Part shown: positions 24,688 through 33,560 of the stretch, one piece after another
How the letters are laid out: every line of letters begins with the position of its first letter
How positions within the stretch are numbered: the first letter of the stretch is position 1
DNA from: Nocardioides sp.
GTDB taxonomy: Bacteria; Actinomycetota; Actinomycetes; Propionibacteriales; Nocardioidaceae
DNA length: 64,000 nt
NCBI GenBank assembly: GCA_037045645.1
Contig: JBAOIH010000003.1
Location: forward strand, 224,001-288,000
Direction of reading: 5' to 3'
Translations under genes and position numbers: made by a program
The notes under the pieces: model-generated
What the model saw: the letters and a program-made list of their open reading frames with translations, nothing else
What the model was told of the DNA's origin: nothing
The model's database searches: none

Positions 24688-25476
24688 ATGGGTGAGTTCG
24701 GGCAGGTGGGCGGCGGTCGTCCGGCAGACGACGACCCCGAGGTGACGCGCGTACGCCAACCTGGCCCCCCGGACTCACCCACTCCCCCACAGCAGGGGAC
24801 CCCCTACGCCCAGCCTCCCTACGGCGGACCTGTCGGCGCCCAGCCTCCTGCGCCGAATCCGTACGCGCCGGCGGGGCAGGCCCCCTACGCGATGCCCGAC
24901 CACAACGCGTACGCCTCATCGCCGCCGGCCGGCTACCCGTCGGGGCCCCCGATGGGCTATGGCCCACCGATGGACTTCTATGCCACGTTCGGTGACCGAG
25001 CCGTCGCGACACTGTGGGATGCGGTGTACGGCTTGCCGCCGTTCGCGCTGATGATGCTCGGCGCAGTCGTCATGGTGGGAGGCGGAGCGCTGTCTTCGTC
25101 GAACGAGCTCGAGGCGGGCGCCGTTGTGATGATTCTCGGTGCCGTGATCGTGCTCGCAGCGACGGTCTGGTCACTGTGGCGCCTCATCGCCAACTACATG
25201 CTCGACCAGGGCCGCACCGGCTACACGTACGGCAAGCGCAAGGTCGGCATCCGCTGCGTCCTGGCGGTGGATGGCCAGGCACCGGGCGCCGGTGTCACGT
25301 TCGGCAAGTACGTCATCCACGCGCTGATCAACCAGTGCTTCTACATCGACTATCTGTGGTGCGCGTGGGATGAAAAGCGCCAGACTCTGGCCGACAAGAT
25401 GCTGAACACCCTGGTGATCAAGCAGCCGGACCCGCTGGGGCAGTCTCCGATGTTCGGCAAGCGCAAGGCCGGTTGA
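24688..25476 (+). CDS. RDD-family membrane protein with Pro-rich cytoplasmic leader
   Basis: A 262-residue paralogue of the upstream protein. Residues 1-90 are a long Pro/Tyr/Gly-rich disordered region (PYAQPPYGGPVGAQPPAPNP); the RDD part then starts at FYATFGDRAVATLWDAVYGLPPFALMM, with helices about 100-125 and 137-160, GYTYGKRKVGIRC and WDEKRQTLADKMLNTLVI. Pro-rich leaders like this are frequent on actinobacterial membrane proteins of the division/wall apparatus, but no specific role is visible. The TGA stop comes from a family A repeat unit (GGTTGAGTTGGG), so the final AG residues may not be ancestral. Confidence 0.85.
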   Translation: MGEFGQVGGGRPADDDPEVTRVRQPGPPDSPTPPQQGTPYAQPPYGGPVGAQPPAPNPYAPAGQAPYAMPDHNAYASSPPAGYPSGPPMGYGPPMDFYATFGDRAVATLWDAVYGLPPFALMMLGAVVMVGGGALSSSNELEAGAVVMILGAVIVLAATVWSLWRLIANYMLDQGRTGYTYGKRKVGIRCVLAVDGQAPGAGVTFGKYVIHALINQCFYIDYLWCAWDEKRQTLADKMLNTLVIKQPDPLGQSPMFGKRKAG

Positions 25477-25505
25477 GTTGGGCCTCGCTCACCGTTGAGC
25501 CGGTA
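25472..25505. repeat. Family A phased repeat, 2 units at an RDD gene 3' end
   Basis: GTTGAGTTGGGC at 25472 and the degenerate GTTGAGCCGGTA at 25494, 22 bp apart. The first supplies the TGA of the RDD gene; the pair fills the gap to the convergent monooxygenase gene. Confidence 0.78.
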
Positions 25506-25507
25506 GT

Positions 25508-26842
25508 TCAGCCCACTCGACGCGCCTTGCGCTCCTTGAGGAGCTCCTGTTTGTAGTCGTGCGCATCAACCTGGATGGTGTGCCGCTTGCTGGCGACATA
25601 CCGCTTGCGCAAGGCGTGGTCGTACGCCTGGATCTGCGACCGCATCTCTGCAAGCGATGGCAGCGACACCTCTCCCGCGATCAGGTCGGCGACCCAGTGT
25701 GCCTGCGCCTCGGCCAGCGGCATCACCGCACCGAGCGGCTGGATCAGACCGAGGAAATAGAGCCCCGGTCGCTCCGGCGCGACCACGCGGCGATAGAGGT
25801 CGATGTGGTTGTCGCGGACGTCGATCACGCCGCCGGCCAGGAATGGGAACGACACCTGATAGCCGGTGCAATAGACGACCACATCGGCCTCGACGGTCGA
25901 GCCGTCGGTGAACACCACCGTCGAGCCGTCGAAGCGCGCGATGTTGGGCTTCACGGTGATGTCGCCGTGTCCAAGCCGGGTCAGCAGATCGTCGCTAACG
26001 GTCGGGTGCGCCTCCAGAACGTCGTGATCAGGCTCGGGCAGGCCATAGTCGGTCACCTTGCCCACGGCGAGCCGCAGCATCGTCTTCATGCCGAGTTTCT
26101 GCAGTCGGAACGGCCCACGCGCCAGTGGCGAACTGGTCAAGTGATCGGTGGGCACCCCGAAGAGGAACTTCGGCAGGATGTGCGCCCCGCGGCGCATCGC
26201 GAGATAGGTCTCCTTGGCGTTGCGCGACGACTCCACCGCGATGTCGGTCGCCGAGTTGCCGATGCCCAGCACCACGACTCGCTTGCCCTGCAAGATGTCG
26301 GGCGTGCGGTAGTAGTGGGCGTGGATCTGCTCTCCGGGGAACGAGTCGCTGCCCGGGAAACTCGGCTCGGGCCACCGCGGACTCCAGTGGTGCCCGTTGG
26401 CGACGATGACGTGGTCGTACGTCCGACTCTGTGGCTCGCCGCCGTCGCGGGATCGGAAGGTCACGTCCCAGCGCGACCCGGCAGGCTCGACCTTGGTCAC
26501 TTCGGTGCGGAGCGTGATCGTTTCGCGCAGTCCGAAGTGCTCGACGTAGTCGTCGAAGTACTGCGCGATCTGCCAGTGGCTGGGGTATTCGGGCAGGCTC
26601 GTCGGCATCGGGTACGCGGCGTACTGCATCGCCTCTCTGGACGTATTGATGTGCAGGCTGCGGTACGCGCTCGACACTCCGTTGTCGTTGTCGTAGCGCC
26701 AGTTGCCGCCGACCTGCGAGCCGAGTTCGAAGCAGTCGTACGCGATCCCGCGCGCCTTCAGCACCTGCATCGCGGTCAAGCCGGACGAGCCGGCGCCGAT
26801 GATGCACACGCGAGGTTGAGTTCCCTGGGGCTGCTGGCTCAC
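25508..26842 (-). CDS. Flavin-containing monooxygenase / Baeyer-Villiger-type oxidoreductase
   Basis: FAD- and NADPH-dependent oxygenase of the FMO/BVMO group, 444 residues from GTG 26842. The FAD motif VCIIGAGSSGLTAMQVL is at the N-terminus, FPGEQIHAHYY fits the F-x-G-x-x-x-H-x-x-x-Y FMO fingerprint, VVVLGIGNSATDIAVE is the NADPH Rossmann motif, and CTGYQVSFPFL resembles the C-terminal ATGY-type motif. The oxygenated substrate (amine, sulfide or ketone) is unknown. A second start, ATG 26869, lies only 3 bp from the ATG of the divergent SDR gene. GTG 26842 is preferred because TAGAGT (26851-26856) then sits 8 nt upstream as a -10. A functional pair with the SDR is plausible. Confidence 0.87.
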   Translation of the reverse strand: MSQQPQGTQPRVCIIGAGSSGLTAMQVLKARGIAYDCFELGSQVGGNWRYDNDNGVSSAYRSLHINTSREAMQYAAYPMPTSLPEYPSHWQIAQYFDDYVEHFGLRETITLRTEVTKVEPAGSRWDVTFRSRDGGEPQSRTYDHVIVANGHHWSPRWPEPSFPGSDSFPGEQIHAHYYRTPDILQGKRVVVLGIGNSATDIAVESSRNAKETYLAMRRGAHILPKFLFGVPTDHLTSSPLARGPFRLQKLGMKTMLRLAVGKVTDYGLPEPDHDVLEAHPTVSDDLLTRLGHGDITVKPNIARFDGSTVVFTDGSTVEADVVVYCTGYQVSFPFLAGGVIDVRDNHIDLYRRVVAPERPGLYFLGLIQPLGAVMPLAEAQAHWVADLIAGEVSLPSLAEMRSQIQAYDHALRKRYVASKRHTIQVDAHDYKQELLKERKARRVG

Positions 26843-26850
26843 GGGCGCTG

Positions 26851-26865
26851 ACTCTAGGCGAGACT
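26851..26865. promoter_or_regulatory. Overlapping divergent -10 boxes, monooxygenase and SDR
   Basis: Minus-strand TAGAGT (26851-26856) serves the monooxygenase GTG and plus-strand GAGACT (26860-26865) lies 7 nt before the SDR ATG. If both are real, the two promoters nearly coincide and would compete. Confidence 0.4.
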
Positions 26866-26872
26866 TCATGCC

Positions 26873-27652
26873 ATGGGGAACGAATCAAAGGCGATCCTGG
26901 TCACTGGTGCCTCTTCCGGGCTCGGCGCGGAGATGGCGCGACAGTTCGCAGATCTGGGGTACGACCTCGCGCTGTGCGCGCGACGACTCGACCGGTTGGA
27001 GGCGTTGCATACCGAGATCCTCGCCGCACACCCGGACCGGCGCGTGGAGGTGGCGGCCTGCGATGTCACCCATGACGACCCGTCGGACCCGGACTCGGTG
27101 TTCGGCGTCTTCAAGCGGTTTGCCGCCTCCTTGGGCCAACTGGATCGAATCGTCATCAACGCCGGTCTCGGCAAGGGCGCACCGCTGGGCACGGGTGGAT
27201 ATCGCGCCAACCGGGAGACGGCGATGACCAACTTCGTCGGCACGCTCGCGCAGACCGAAGCCGCGATGGAGGTCTTCCGCGCCCAGGGCGGGGGCCATCT
27301 GGTGATGGTCTCGTCGATGTCGGCGATGCGTGGCCTGCCCAAGACGATGACGACGTACGCCGCCACCAAGGCCGGGGTCGCCCACCTCGCCGAGGGACTG
27401 CGTACGGAGCTCTACGGCAAGCCGGGCTGGCAGATCACCGTGCTCTATCCGGGCTATATCGCCTCGGAGATGAACGACGGCGTGGCCGCGGCGCAGAACA
27501 AGATGATGGTCTCCACCGAGGTCGGCGTCGCGGCGATGGTGAAGGCGATCGAGTCTGAGACCGCCTCGGCGTGCGTACCCCCGCTGCCGTGGGCGCCGCT
27601 TTCGGTGGCGATGAAGTACGCCCCCCTGCCGGTCTTCAAGCGGATGATCTGA
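26873..27652 (+). CDS. Short-chain dehydrogenase/reductase (classical SDR)
   Basis: NAD(P)-dependent oxidoreductase, 259 residues. Cofactor motif TGASSGLGAEMARQF, then NAGLGKG (NAG motif), the catalytic Ser in MVSSMSAMRG, and Tyr/Lys in YAATKAG; PGYIASEM is the usual post-active-site loop. CARRLDRLE after the second strand (Arg pair) suggests NADP preference. The C-terminal ALPVFKRMI-like hydrophobic end resembles membrane-linked actinobacterial SDRs. It is divergent from the flavin monooxygenase, which may supply or use the same carbonyl/alcohol, but that link is inferred from position only. Confidence 0.88.
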   Translation: MGNESKAILVTGASSGLGAEMARQFADLGYDLALCARRLDRLEALHTEILAAHPDRRVEVAACDVTHDDPSDPDSVFGVFKRFAASLGQLDRIVINAGLGKGAPLGTGGYRANRETAMTNFVGTLAQTEAAMEVFRAQGGGHLVMVSSMSAMRGLPKTMTTYAATKAGVAHLAEGLRTELYGKPGWQITVLYPGYIASEMNDGVAAAQNKMMVSTEVGVAAMVKAIESETASACVPPLPWAPLSVAMKYAPLPVFKRMI

Positions 27653-27765
27653 CTTCGGTGGTCTAGACCGCCACGGGCCCCGATTCTGACCGCGCACGAA
27701 CGCCCTTTACCTTCACCCGAACGGGTCTTCTCCGCAATCAGGTCTACTCACCAAAGGTCCTTGCC

Positions 27766-28635
27766 ATGTCTTCACTTCCCACATCCCGCCGCAGTGTGCT
27801 CAACGGCGCCGCGTGGTCGGCCCCGGTCGTCGTGCTTGCCACGACCGCGCCGTCATTCGCCGCTGCCAGCGTGAGGGATCTGGCGTTGACTGTGGCCACA
27901 GGTGCGACCTCCTTCAGCACGAGTGGCTCCACGTCAGTGACGTTCACGGTCACGAACAACGGCACCCAGGCCACCACGAGTGGCAGCACTGTCGTGTCGG
28001 TCCCGAAGGTCACCGGTCTGACGTTGGCGCCGGGCTCGATGCCTTCCGGGTGGACGGTCGTCGACAACGGCACGTCCTACACGATCACCGGGCCCGACCT
28101 GGGCGTCGGCGCCTCCATTGCGCTGCCCTTCACAGCCACGTCCAACGCCCCGGGCAACTACACCGTCTCTGGGTCGGTGACCCCCATCACGGGCGAGACG
28201 ACGACCACCAACAACACCGCATCCGCCCCACTGGCAGTGAATGGTGTCGTGGACCTGCAGGCTGAGATTGGCGCCTCTGCCACCACCATTCAAAAAGGTG
28301 CCCCCATCAACCTCATTTACACGGTCAGAAATGTCGGCACGCTGATCACCACCGGTCAGATCACCGTGAACCTCAACAAGCCCAACGCGGCGGGAACCTA
28401 CACGGTTGCGCAAGCTCCTGCCAGCGGGTGGACGGTGACAGACATGGGGACGTATTTCCAATACAAGTCCCTTACGAACACGGCGATATCGCCAGGCACG
28501 AGCGTCATATTCAGCTACACATTCATCAAGACAGACGATAGAACTGGTACCACCTCGATCCGCACCCAGGCCTTGACCATCGGCGACGCCGTCAGCACCA
28601 ACAACGCCATGCCAATGACTCTCACCTATATCTGA
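27766..28635 (+). CDS. Tat-exported surface protein with two DUF11/CARDB-like beta domains
   Basis: A 289-residue secreted protein. The start, SRRSVLNGAAWSAPVVVLAT, is a Tat-type signal (paired Arg, Ala-rich, AxA-like cleavage before ASVRDLAL). Two Ig-like repeats follow: residues about 35-150 (FTVTNNGTQATTSGSTVV, later TTTTNNTASAPL) and 155-289 (LIYTVRNVGTLITTGQITV, later AVSTNNAMP), the VTNNG/NVG pattern of DUF11 or CARDB domains. There is no LPXTG or C-terminal anchor, so it is probably released or loosely wall-bound. The coding sequence has visibly more A and T, especially after 28270, than its neighbours, which suggests recent acquisition or relaxed codon selection. The 113 bp upstream hold AAAGG 8 nt before the ATG. 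Confidence 0.72.
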   Translation: MSSLPTSRRSVLNGAAWSAPVVVLATTAPSFAAASVRDLALTVATGATSFSTSGSTSVTFTVTNNGTQATTSGSTVVSVPKVTGLTLAPGSMPSGWTVVDNGTSYTITGPDLGVGASIALPFTATSNAPGNYTVSGSVTPITGETTTTNNTASAPLAVNGVVDLQAEIGASATTIQKGAPINLIYTVRNVGTLITTGQITVNLNKPNAAGTYTVAQAPASGWTVTDMGTYFQYKSLTNTAISPGTSVIFSYTFIKTDDRTGTTSIRTQALTIGDAVSTNNAMPMTLTYI

Positions 28636-28655
28636 TTTGCCGAGGGGTCACGAAC

Positions 28656-29282
28656 TCAGCGATACGTACGCGTCTGGTCCCCGAACTGCGCATGCTCGTT
28701 GAAGCTCAGCAGCGTCTGCCCCGTCGAGCCGGTAAGCACCCGCGTCACGGACGCGTTCACGATCACCGGACACAGCCGCTGATAGGTCGTGAGGTCACCG
28801 GCGATCAGGTGCGTCGCCAAGACCGCGATCGGGCCACCGCTCGTCACGACCACGGCTCGTTCGTACGCCGTCGCGCGTTCGAGCGCCTCCAGACAACGTG
28901 ACCAGAACGCCGCGAACGTCTCGTCGTACTCGTCGTCAAACTCCCCCGACTGCCAACGCTCGGTCGCCTCGTTGAAGTGGGCTTGGAACGCTTCGCGCGT
29001 GGGGGTCGACGGCGCAGCGAGTCGAGAGAGCACGTTGAGGTGATCCATCTCGTTCCAGGCGGCGTCGACCTCGAGGGGCGCCCGCCACTCGGCGGCCTGC
29101 GCCGCCAGGAGAGCCGTGTCGCGCTGGCGCCTCATCGTCCCGTGGATGACCACGTCGGGCGCGAACTCTCGTACGAACTCCCCGGTGATCGCGGCCTGCC
29201 GCTCCCCGAGCGGCGACAACACGTCGTAGTCGTCGGCTCCGAACGACGCCTGCCCGTGGCGTACGACCAGGATCCGCCCCAT
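28656..29282 (-). CDS. Histidine phosphatase superfamily protein
   Basis: Phosphoglycerate-mutase-like phosphatase of 208 residues: the catalytic R-H-G is at 8-10 (LVVRHGQASFG), the second active-site block TMRRQRDTALLAA follows, and VVTSGGPIAVLATHL occupies the place of the usual SHG second-histidine motif; the canonical His is replaced by a Ser-Gly-Gly context, as in several actinobacterial members. The substrate is unknown. The start overlaps the stop of the phosphotransferase gene, giving a three-gene operon with the SDR. Its stop faces the surface protein gene 20 bp away, with GAGGGGTCACGAAC (family F-like) in the gap. Confidence 0.83.
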   Translation of the reverse strand: MGRILVVRHGQASFGADDYDVLSPLGERQAAITGEFVREFAPDVVIHGTMRRQRDTALLAAQAAEWRAPLEVDAAWNEMDHLNVLSRLAAPSTPTREAFQAHFNEATERWQSGEFDDEYDETFAAFWSRCLEALERATAYERAVVVTSGGPIAVLATHLIAGDLTTYQRLCPVIVNASVTRVLTGSTGQTLLSFNEHAQFGDQTRTYR

Positions 29283-30409
29283 CAGGCGCTCGAGCCTTGC
29301 TCGCCAGTGAGGCGTCGACAGTGCGCTTCAAGCACCGCGACGGCGGGGCCGAAGATGGCGTACGCCGGGTTGGTCGTCTGCTTGTGGAAGTAGCGGTACC
29401 AGATCTGTTGGGCGATCACCGCGAGGCGGAAGTGCCCGAAGACCTCATAGAACCGCCACTGCTCGGGCGAGAGGTCATAGCCCATGCGTTCGCAGTAGTA
29501 GTCGACGATCTGCTGGCGCGTCCACATGCCTTCGGCGTTGGACGGCTGGCGGCGAAAACCTTGCATGAAGGGGTCGTCGTCGGCCTGGATCCAGTACGAC
29601 GCCGAGCCGCCCAGGTCCATCAGCGGGTCGCCGACGGTAGCCATCTCCCAGTCGAGGACCCCGACGATTCGGCCGTTATCCACAAGCTCGCCGGCACTGT
29701 CGGTGGCCAGCACTACGTTGTCGAGCCGGTAGTCGTTGTGGATCAGCACCTGCGCGACGTCCGCAGGCTGGTGCTCGTGGAGCCAGGAGGTGATGTCGGA
29801 CCAGTCCCCCATGTCGTCGGTGGTCGCGCGCGTCATCCGGTCGGTCCAGCCGGAGACCTGACGCGTGACATAGCCGTCGCCCTTGCCAAGGGCGGCGAGT
29901 GCGGGCACCGACGTGACATCAATGGAGTGCAACTCGATAAGCCCGTCCCAGAAGTTGCGACACAGGTCGCCCACCTGGGAAGGCGTGAGGTCCCACGGCA
30001 GGTCCTTGCGGCTGATCGCGCCCTCGACGCGCTCCATCACATAGAAGTCCGAGCCGATGACGGAGTCGTCCTCACAGAACCCGACCATGGCCGGCACCTG
30101 TGGATAGACCGGCTTGAGCGCGCTCTGGATGCGGTATTCGCGGCCCATGTCGTGGGCACTCTTCGCCTTCGCGCCAACTGGCGGGCGGCGCAAGATCAGG
30201 TCGCGGTCGGGATAGCGCAAGAGGTACGTCAGGTTGCTCGCGCCTCCAGGGAACTGCCGCACCTCCGGCAGGGTCTGGGTCGCGACGACGTCGCGGAACT
30301 CATCCGAGGCGTGCTGCTGCAGCCACGCGTGCACGGCGGCGACGTCGAAGGCGTCTTCCTCGCGCAGAGCCTTGGCGTCAGCAGCGGTGTCGCGTGCTGG
30401 CGTACTCAC
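29282..30409 (-). CDS. Phosphotransferase family protein (APH fold, ACAD10/FadE36-like)
   Basis: A 375-residue kinase-like protein of the aminoglycoside-phosphotransferase superfamily. Visible are the glycine-rich GGASNLTYLLRY with LILRRPP (ATP lysine region replaced by Arg), the catalytic loop LIHNDYRLDNVVL and the metal-binding GVLDWEMATVGDPLMDLG. This subgroup is linked to fatty-acid catabolism: the mammalian ACAD10/11 kinase domain phosphorylates 4-hydroxyacyl substrates, and FadE36 of mycobacteria is the same type. GTG 30409 overlaps the SDR stop. A role in handling hydroxyacyl-CoAs together with the SDR and phosphatase is an inference from family and operon. Confidence 0.86.
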   Translation of the reverse strand: MSTPARDTAADAKALREEDAFDVAAVHAWLQQHASDEFRDVVATQTLPEVRQFPGGASNLTYLLRYPDRDLILRRPPVGAKAKSAHDMGREYRIQSALKPVYPQVPAMVGFCEDDSVIGSDFYVMERVEGAISRKDLPWDLTPSQVGDLCRNFWDGLIELHSIDVTSVPALAALGKGDGYVTRQVSGWTDRMTRATTDDMGDWSDITSWLHEHQPADVAQVLIHNDYRLDNVVLATDSAGELVDNGRIVGVLDWEMATVGDPLMDLGGSASYWIQADDDPFMQGFRRQPSNAEGMWTRQQIVDYYCERMGYDLSPEQWRFYEVFGHFRLAVIAQQIWYRYFHKQTTNPAYAIFGPAVAVLEAHCRRLTGEQGSSA

Positions 30410-31158
30410 GACAGCGCCTCCAATCGGGCGGCCTGTCGGCGCATCTGGGTGTCGTACGCCGGCCGGTCACCGACCTTGAGGGCGTACGCCGCACGGGCCG
30501 CATCGTCGGGCAGGATCACGTCGTCGCCATTGTCGATGCCCTCCAGCACCGCACGGGCGATGTCATCGGCACCGAACGGGCTGTTGGCGACGAGGCCCTT
30601 GATCACCGAGCCGAGCGCTTCGTCGGCGCCGCGCAGGTCATCGACGAGGCCGGTGCGGAAGTACGACGGGCAGACCACCGAGGCGCGCACGTCGTACGGC
30701 GCGAGCTCGTGGCCAGCCGTCTCGGTCAGGGCGACGACCGCCGCCTTGACCGCGTTGTAGGAGCCCATCCCGGCCGGGTGTACGAGACCCGCGAGTGAGG
30801 CGACGTTGACGATGTGGCCGCTGCGCTGCGTCTTGAAGAGCGGGATGAACGCCTGCATGCCCTGGACGATCCCGAAGAGGTTGATCTCGGTGATCCAGCG
30901 CCATTCGTCGAGCCCGCAGACGTCGAGCCGACCACCGCCAGCGACACCGGCATTGTTGACCAGGATGTCGAGGCCGCCCCAGCGTTCGGCGACGGCCTGC
31001 TGCGCGGCAGACCAGTCGTCCGGGGAGGTGATGTCGAGGCGAAGGTCGACACCATCCGAGATGTCGGTGGTCAGCACCTCGTCTCCGCGGGCCCGGAAGG
31101 CGGCGGTGAGTGCGGCGCCGAGCCCAGCCGCTGCTCCGGTGATCAGGACGCGTCGCAT
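30406..31158 (-). CDS. Short-chain dehydrogenase/reductase, first gene of the SDR-phosphotransferase-phosphatase operon
   Basis: A 250-residue classical SDR: TGAAAGLGAALTAAF at the N-terminus, NNAGVAGGG, catalytic Ser in VNVASLAGL and YNAVKAAV (Tyr, Lys). An Asp after strand 2 (LTTDISD) suggests NAD rather than NADP. Operon partners downstream are the ACAD10-like phosphotransferase and the histidine phosphatase, so the substrate may be a hydroxy- or ketoacyl intermediate. Start ATG 31158 is conventional; no strong Shine-Dalgarno is seen. Upstream, a long inverted repeat (31191-31249) separates it from fadB. Confidence 0.87.
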   Translation of the reverse strand: MRRVLITGAAAGLGAALTAAFRARGDEVLTTDISDGVDLRLDITSPDDWSAAQQAVAERWGGLDILVNNAGVAGGGRLDVCGLDEWRWITEINLFGIVQGMQAFIPLFKTQRSGHIVNVASLAGLVHPAGMGSYNAVKAAVVALTETAGHELAPYDVRASVVCPSYFRTGLVDDLRGADEALGSVIKGLVANSPFGADDIARAVLEGIDNGDDVILPDDAARAAYALKVGDRPAYDTQMRRQAARLEALS

Positions 31159-31190
31159 GGGGGCGAGATTAGCGCCCCGCCTCTACGGCG

Positions 31191-31249
31191 AGAACTGCGG
31201 CCGCAGGGCGCGCCCTGGCGCCAAATGACCTCGCCAAGGCCGCAGTTCT
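31191..31249. repeat. Nested inverted repeat upstream of the SDR operon
   Basis: Outer arms AGAACTGCGGCC (31191-31202) and its complement at 31238-31249 are perfect over 12 bp. Inside lies a second perfect palindrome, CAGGGCGCGCCCTG (31204-31217). It could be a terminator, a regulator site, or another dispersed repeat type; only one copy is in the window. Confidence 0.65.
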
Positions 31250-31274
31250 TTGCGCGGTTCGAGGTCGACGCACA

Positions 31275-31307
31275 CGAGGCGCCACCCCGCACGGGAGTGG
31301 CGCCTCG
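31275..31307 (-). terminator. Hairpin terminator downstream of fadB
   Basis: Perfect 11-bp stem CGAGGCGCCAC (31275-31285) with its complement at 31297-31307 and an 11-nt loop, 15 bp past the fadB stop. It lacks a U-tract, as is common in high-GC actinobacteria. Confidence 0.7.
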
Positions 31308-31322
31308 CAAGCAGCAAACGGA

Positions 31323-33546
31323 TCAGGCCGGGAAGGACTCCCCTGCCGCCGCCATCTCGCGCAAGCGAGCGGTGGGAGCAAACCGGTCGCCGTAGCGTTC
31401 AGCCAACTCGTCGGCACGCGCCACGAAGGCCGCCAGACCGGTCTCGCCGGTCGGGTTGCCCTCGACGTCACGCGCGACGTACCCGGTCATGAACTGCGCG
31501 GCACCGCCGGTGTTGGCCGGGAAGCCGATGCCCATGATCGAGCCGATGTTGGCCGCAGCTGCCGACTCGATGACGCCCTCTTCGAAGCACTTCGCGGTCT
31601 CCAACGCCTCGGCGAAGAGCATCCGGTCCTTGATGTCTTGGAACGGGATCTGCTCGTCGGCGGGCGGGAAGAGCTCGGTCAGGCCCGACCAGATGCCCGC
31701 GCGCTGACCGTTGTCGTACTCATAGAAGCCAGCCCCGCGCAGACGACCGGCACGACCGGCCTCCAGCATCTTGTCGACCACGGCCGCACCGGGGTGGCCG
31801 GCGTACGCAACACCGTCACGCTCGGCGGCCTCGCGGGTCGCCTTGGCGATCTTGCCCATGAGTTCGAGGTTGAGCTCGTCGGAGAGCTGCAGCACCGGAG
31901 CCGGGTAGCCGGCCTGGGTGGTGGCGCGCTCGATGGAGTACGGACGTACGCCCTCGGCCAGCATCGCCATGCCCTCGTTGACCATGAAGCCGATGACCCG
32001 CGAGGTGTAGAAACCACGGCTGTCGTTGACCACGATCGGCGTCTTGCGGATCTGCAGCACCACGTCGTACGCCTTGGCGAGCGCCTCGTCGGACGTCTCT
32101 GCGCCCTTGATGATCTCGACCAGCGGCATCTTGTCGACGGGGCTGAAGAAGTGCAGACCGATGAAGTCCTTGCGCCGCGACTCGTCCTCGATGCCCTTGG
32201 CGAAGCTCGGTGATCGGCAGCGTGCTCGTGTTGGAGCACAGCAGCGCGTCGGGGTTGATGAACGGCATGATCTCGGCGAAGACCTTGGCCTTCAGCGCCG
32301 GGTCTTCGAAGACCGCCTCGATCACCAGGTCACACCCGGCGAGGTCCTCGGGCGAGGCAGTCGGGGTGATCTTGGCCAGCAGCGCCGCGGACTTCTCCTC
32401 GGTGAGCTTGCCGCGCTCGATGCCCTTGAGGTTGAGCTTCTCGGTGTACGCCTTGCCCTTCTCGGCGTTCTCCAGCGAGACGTCCTTGAGGACGACCTCC
32501 ATGCCCGCACGCGCGCAGACGTACGCGATGCCCGCGCCCATCATGCCTGCGCCGAGCACGCCGACCTTCGTACCCTTGAACTTCTCCACGCCCTGCGGGC
32601 GCAGCTTGCCGGCGTTGATCGCCTGCAGGTCGAAGAAGAAGGCCTGGATCATGTTCTTGGCCTGCTGGTTGACGATCAGGCTGGTCAGATAGCGCGACTC
32701 GATCCGCGACGCGGTGTCGAAGTCGACCTGCGCACCCTCGACGGCCGCCGAGAGGATCGCGCGCTGGGCCGGGAAGTCGGCACCCTTGAGCTGCTTGCGC
32801 AGCAGGGCCGGGAAGGCGGGCAGGAAGGCCGCCAGGGCCGGGGACTTCGGGGTGCCGCCGGGCATCTTGTAGCCCGCGCGGTCCCACGGGTTCTTGGCCG
32901 CGTCCTCGTTGTCCTTGTTGGCCAGGATCCACGCCTTGGCGGCGGGGATCAGCTCGTCCTGGGTCGCCACGACCTCGTCGATGAGCCCCTTCTTCAGCGC
33001 ACCCTGCGGGTCGAACTGGGTGCCCTGGAGCAGGACCTCCATCAGCGCGGACTGCAGGCCGAGCATGCGTACGACACGCGTCACGCCGCCGCCACCCGGC
33101 AGCAGACCAAGGGTGGCCTCGGGCAGGCCGAGCTTGATCGAGCGGTCGTCCACGGCGATGCGGTGGTTGGTGGCCAGCGCGATCTCGAAGCCGCCGCCGA
33201 GCGCGGCGCCGTTGAGCGCAGCGACGACGGGGCGGGGGTACGTCTCCAGTCGACGCAGGCCCGCCTTGACGCCCTCACCCATCGCGAACACCTCGGAGGC
33301 GTCGTCAGGAGTGGTCAGCATCATGTTCTTGAGGTTGCCGCCGGCGAAGAAGGTCTTCTTCGCGCTGGCGATCACGACACCGGCGATGTCGTCGACCTCG
33401 GCATAGAGGCGGTCGACGGCCTTGTCCATCGACTCCTTGTAGAGGTCGTTCATGGTGTTGGCCGACGCGGTCGGGTCGTCCATCGTCAAGGTGACGATGC
33501 CGTCGGCATCGCGGTCGTAGCGGACCGCGGAAGTGTTCTCAGTCAT
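31323..33546 (-). pseudogene. fadB: Fatty-acid oxidation complex alpha: enoyl-CoA hydratase/3-hydroxyacyl-CoA dehydrogenase (FadB), 1-nt frameshift
   Basis: Bifunctional beta-oxidation enzyme: hydration then NAD-dependent oxidation. The N-terminal crotonase part has KKTFFAGGNLKNM, ALNGAALGGGFEIALATN and GLPEATLGLLPGGGG with both catalytic Glu positions. The dehydrogenase part has VGVLGAGMMGAGIAYVCARAG, EAVFEDPALK and NTSTLPITEL. There the frame breaks near 32203-32207: GAGCTTCGCC is read where GAGCTCGCC would continue ELAKGIEDESRRKDFIGLHF; the second part (VEIIKGAETSDEALAKAY to the C-terminus at 31323) then follows in another frame. Removing one base gives 741 codons, the normal length. ATG 33546 lies 14 bp after the thiolase stop. 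It is either a real recent mutation or an assembly error. Confidence 0.87.
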
Positions 33547-33560
33547 CTGTTCAGTCCCTC

